Positions 63,965-64,000 of a DNA stretch of 64,000 nucleotides are shown piece by piece. The stretch covers positions 186,001 through 250,000 of the forward strand of contig NZ_JAAKXW010000003.1 in assembly GCF_011752045.1 (NCBI RefSeq), written 5' to 3'. Position 1 is the first letter of the stretch; each line of letters starts with the position of its first letter. A program made the translations under genes and the position numbers. Origin of the DNA: Microbacterium hydrocarbonoxydans (GTDB taxonomy: Bacteria; Actinomycetota; Actinomycetes; Actinomycetales; Microbacteriaceae). The notes under the pieces are model-generated. The model saw only the letters and a program-made list of their open reading frames with translations, made no database searches and was not told the origin of the DNA.

Positions 63965-64000
63965 CCGCTCCTCGCTGTTCACGATTCCTCAGAAACCCTG

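Overview
The window is about 64 kb of very GC-rich DNA with strong G/C third-position bias. Its features (many GTG/TTG starts, ATGA/GTGA coupled starts, probable leaderless transcripts, frequent ggatgcc/gcatccg words, CebR-type cellulose control, an IdeR/DmdR-like iron box, purS-purQ) suggest an actinobacterium of the Microbacteriaceae, most like Microbacterium. That assignment is inference, because no rRNA or marker gene is present. The DNA looks chromosomal: I see no phage, transposase, plasmid gene, CRISPR array, rRNA or tRNA.

Layout. 1-3.5 kb: a NarL-type sensor kinase cut by the window edge and a 5-oxoprolinase operon (pxpA, fused pxpBC). 3.7-4.6 kb: a secreted metzincin protease. 4.6-11.9 kb: a cellulose/cellobiose block with GH6 cellulase, the LacI regulator CebR, GH1 beta-glucosidase, two ABC permeases and a binding lipoprotein; three perfect TGGGAGCGCTCCCA palindromes tie it into one regulon. 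12-16.2 kb: apt, purS, purQ and a secreted M6 protease. 16.3-19.6 kb: a DUF1761 protein, a GH13 alpha-glucosidase with a LacI operator on its promoter, and a LacI regulator. 19.9-22 kb: KtrB/KtrA potassium uptake. 22-24.5 kb: TetR plus an ABC exporter. 24.5-29.1 kb: NhaA, an M20 amidohydrolase, a small (p)ppGpp synthetase and a VanZ-RDD membrane protein. 29.2-31.3 kb: a KimA-type potassium importer. 31.4-45.6 kb: an oligosaccharide locus (GH27, GH36, GH95, CE7-like esterase, ROK regulator, enolase-superfamily dehydratase, ABC importer). 45.8-48.8 kb: MocR regulator, EamA exporter and PaiB-like protein. 48.9-51.1 kb: a KdpD/KdpE-like two-component system without kdpFABC. 51.2-52.7 kb: TetR and an alpha/beta hydrolase. 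52.8-57.7 kb: an iron-siderophore uptake operon. 58-64 kb: cold-shock protein, a large ATP-dependent LuxR regulator with a coupled 73-aa ORF, a DUF998-like membrane protein and an FUSC-type membrane protein.

Most interesting observation. ktrB, kimA and the KdpDE-like pair lie far apart, yet each is preceded by the same composite element: two roughly 20-bp units with starts 32-33 bp apart, each unit made of two CCGT-type half-sites 11 bp apart. The sequence therefore points to a potassium regulon in which a shortened KdpD-like kinase lacking the KdpD sensor domain may control Ktr and Kim transporters instead of a Kdp ATPase. Other notable points are operators placed exactly in -35/-10 spacers (ceb operon, hydrolase gene), a third TetR-type operator behind its own regulator gene, AT-rich palindromes in the oligosaccharide locus, head-to-head overlapping start codons, and about twelve genes whose -10 box sits 5-8 nt before the start codon.
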